From an uncultured Oscillospiraceae bacterium (GTDB taxonomy: Bacteria > Bacillota > Clostridia > Oscillospirales > Acutalibacteraceae): 6,113 bases of DNA. The stretch lies in the NCBI GenBank assembly GCA_959596515.1, contig CAUFXR010000106.1, positions 1 to 6,113 of the forward strand. Direction: 5' to 3'. Numbering within the stretch: position 1 is the first letter of the stretch; the number at the start of each line of letters is the position of its first letter. This document shows positions 5,736 through 6,113 of the stretch, one piece after another. The notes beneath the pieces are model-generated. The model searched no databases. It saw nothing but the letters and a program-made list of their open reading frames with translations, and was not told the origin of the DNA. A program made the position numbers and the translations under genes.

Positions 5736-6113
5736 AAATTCCTGTCTTCCCGGGAAACGATATATAACCATACCGGAAGCTTGTGCATAATGAGCTACGG
5801 CGTATCGGTCGTTATGATCCTGTGTTATGTCAGGTATCCCATTGGAGGACTTTTCTTCTGGCGTTATAAAGGCACTAAGAATTATTAATCCTTTGATGCC
5901 TAGTCCGCCCAAGAGCAAGACTTGACGCCCGCTCACAATCCAGAAATTTTGTCTAAACGCCAAATTTCGGATGATAAAGAGTCGCTCTCTAGGATGATAA
6001 AGAGCCGCTTTCAAGGTCATCTGTTGCCGAAGGATATGGCGATATCTATTAAAATCTTTGGTAGTGTCAAGAGTTTTGCGCAAATTGGTTTGCAGCCCCT
6101 GGCGTGAATGAAG
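5736..6113. other. Right-end stretch without a convincing gene
   Basis: A minus-strand frame stays open from the right edge to a stop at 5727, about 128 codons, and could in principle be the 3' end of a gene that starts beyond the window. It has no internal start with a ribosome binding site. It also contains a 23-base tandem duplication that would shift frame between copies, and its translation resembles no family I recognise. I treat it as non-coding or decayed sequence. Confidence 0.45.
5969..6014. repeat. 23-bp tandem duplication
   Basis: Two adjacent copies, 5969-5991 and 5992-6014, share GGATGATAAAGAG exactly and agree at 20 of 23 positions. The unit is not a multiple of three, which argues against it being part of a conserved protein repeat. 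Confidence 0.75.

Noticed and set aside
6042..6070. TTGACA on the minus strand near the right edge as a promoter
   Set aside because: The best -10 match at a 16-base spacing is TAGATA, which is poor, and no gene follows it.
5922..6107. Plus-strand frame of 61 codons at the right end
   Set aside because: No Shine-Dalgarno sequence before the ATG, and the 23-base duplication lies inside it out of phase.
5727..6113. Minus-strand open frame of about 128 codons running in from the right edge
   Set aside because: It has no start with a ribosome binding site in view, no recognisable motif, and carries a 23-base tandem duplication that is not a multiple of three. A 3' fragment of a real gene cannot be fully excluded.

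Overview
The window reads as a chromosomal segment of a Gram-positive anaerobe of the class Clostridia, most likely Lachnospiraceae or a close relative. That placement rests on recalled family resemblance (a MurE-like ligase with a DNSR motif, and a MOP-type flippase with Clostridia-like motifs), strong GGAGG ribosome binding sites and moderate G+C. No marker gene confirms it. All convincing genes lie on the minus strand, so in transcription order the window runs from right to left.

Layout. Positions 1-95 hold a near-consensus sigma-A type promoter (41-69, minus) that fires out of the left edge toward a gene not in the window. 96-1478 is murF and 1481-2959 is a murE-family ligase. Only two bases separate the murE stop from the murF start, and the murF ribosome binding site lies in the last codons of murE, so the two are almost certainly co-transcribed and translationally coupled. 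2960-3314 is a 355-base intergenic leader with several short inverted repeats and a weak terminator-like hairpin. 3315 to about 4585 is a polytopic membrane flippase of the MOP (Wzx-like) superfamily. Its natural 5' end appears to be out of frame by one base near 4566-4574. A promoter (4632-4660) and a ribosome binding site (4590-4596) both agree with a start at 4585.

From about 4660 to the right edge (roughly 1.45 kb) I find no convincing gene. This stretch contains scattered short inverted repeats, a 14-bp perfect palindrome (4810-4823), a degenerate tandem array with a unit near 40 bp (about 5418-5735), and a 23-bp tandem duplication (5969-6014).

How the genes work together. The MurE-like enzyme adds the third amino acid to UDP-MurNAc-L-Ala-D-Glu, and MurF then adds D-Ala-D-Ala to give the UDP-MurNAc-pentapeptide that becomes lipid II. 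The flippase probably moves an undecaprenyl-linked glycan across the membrane, so all three proteins fit cell-envelope assembly, although the flippase substrate cannot be read from sequence. I do not see a clearly new biological system. The points most worth a second look are the variant active-site motifs of the MurE homologue, the displaced start of the flippase, and the repeat array.
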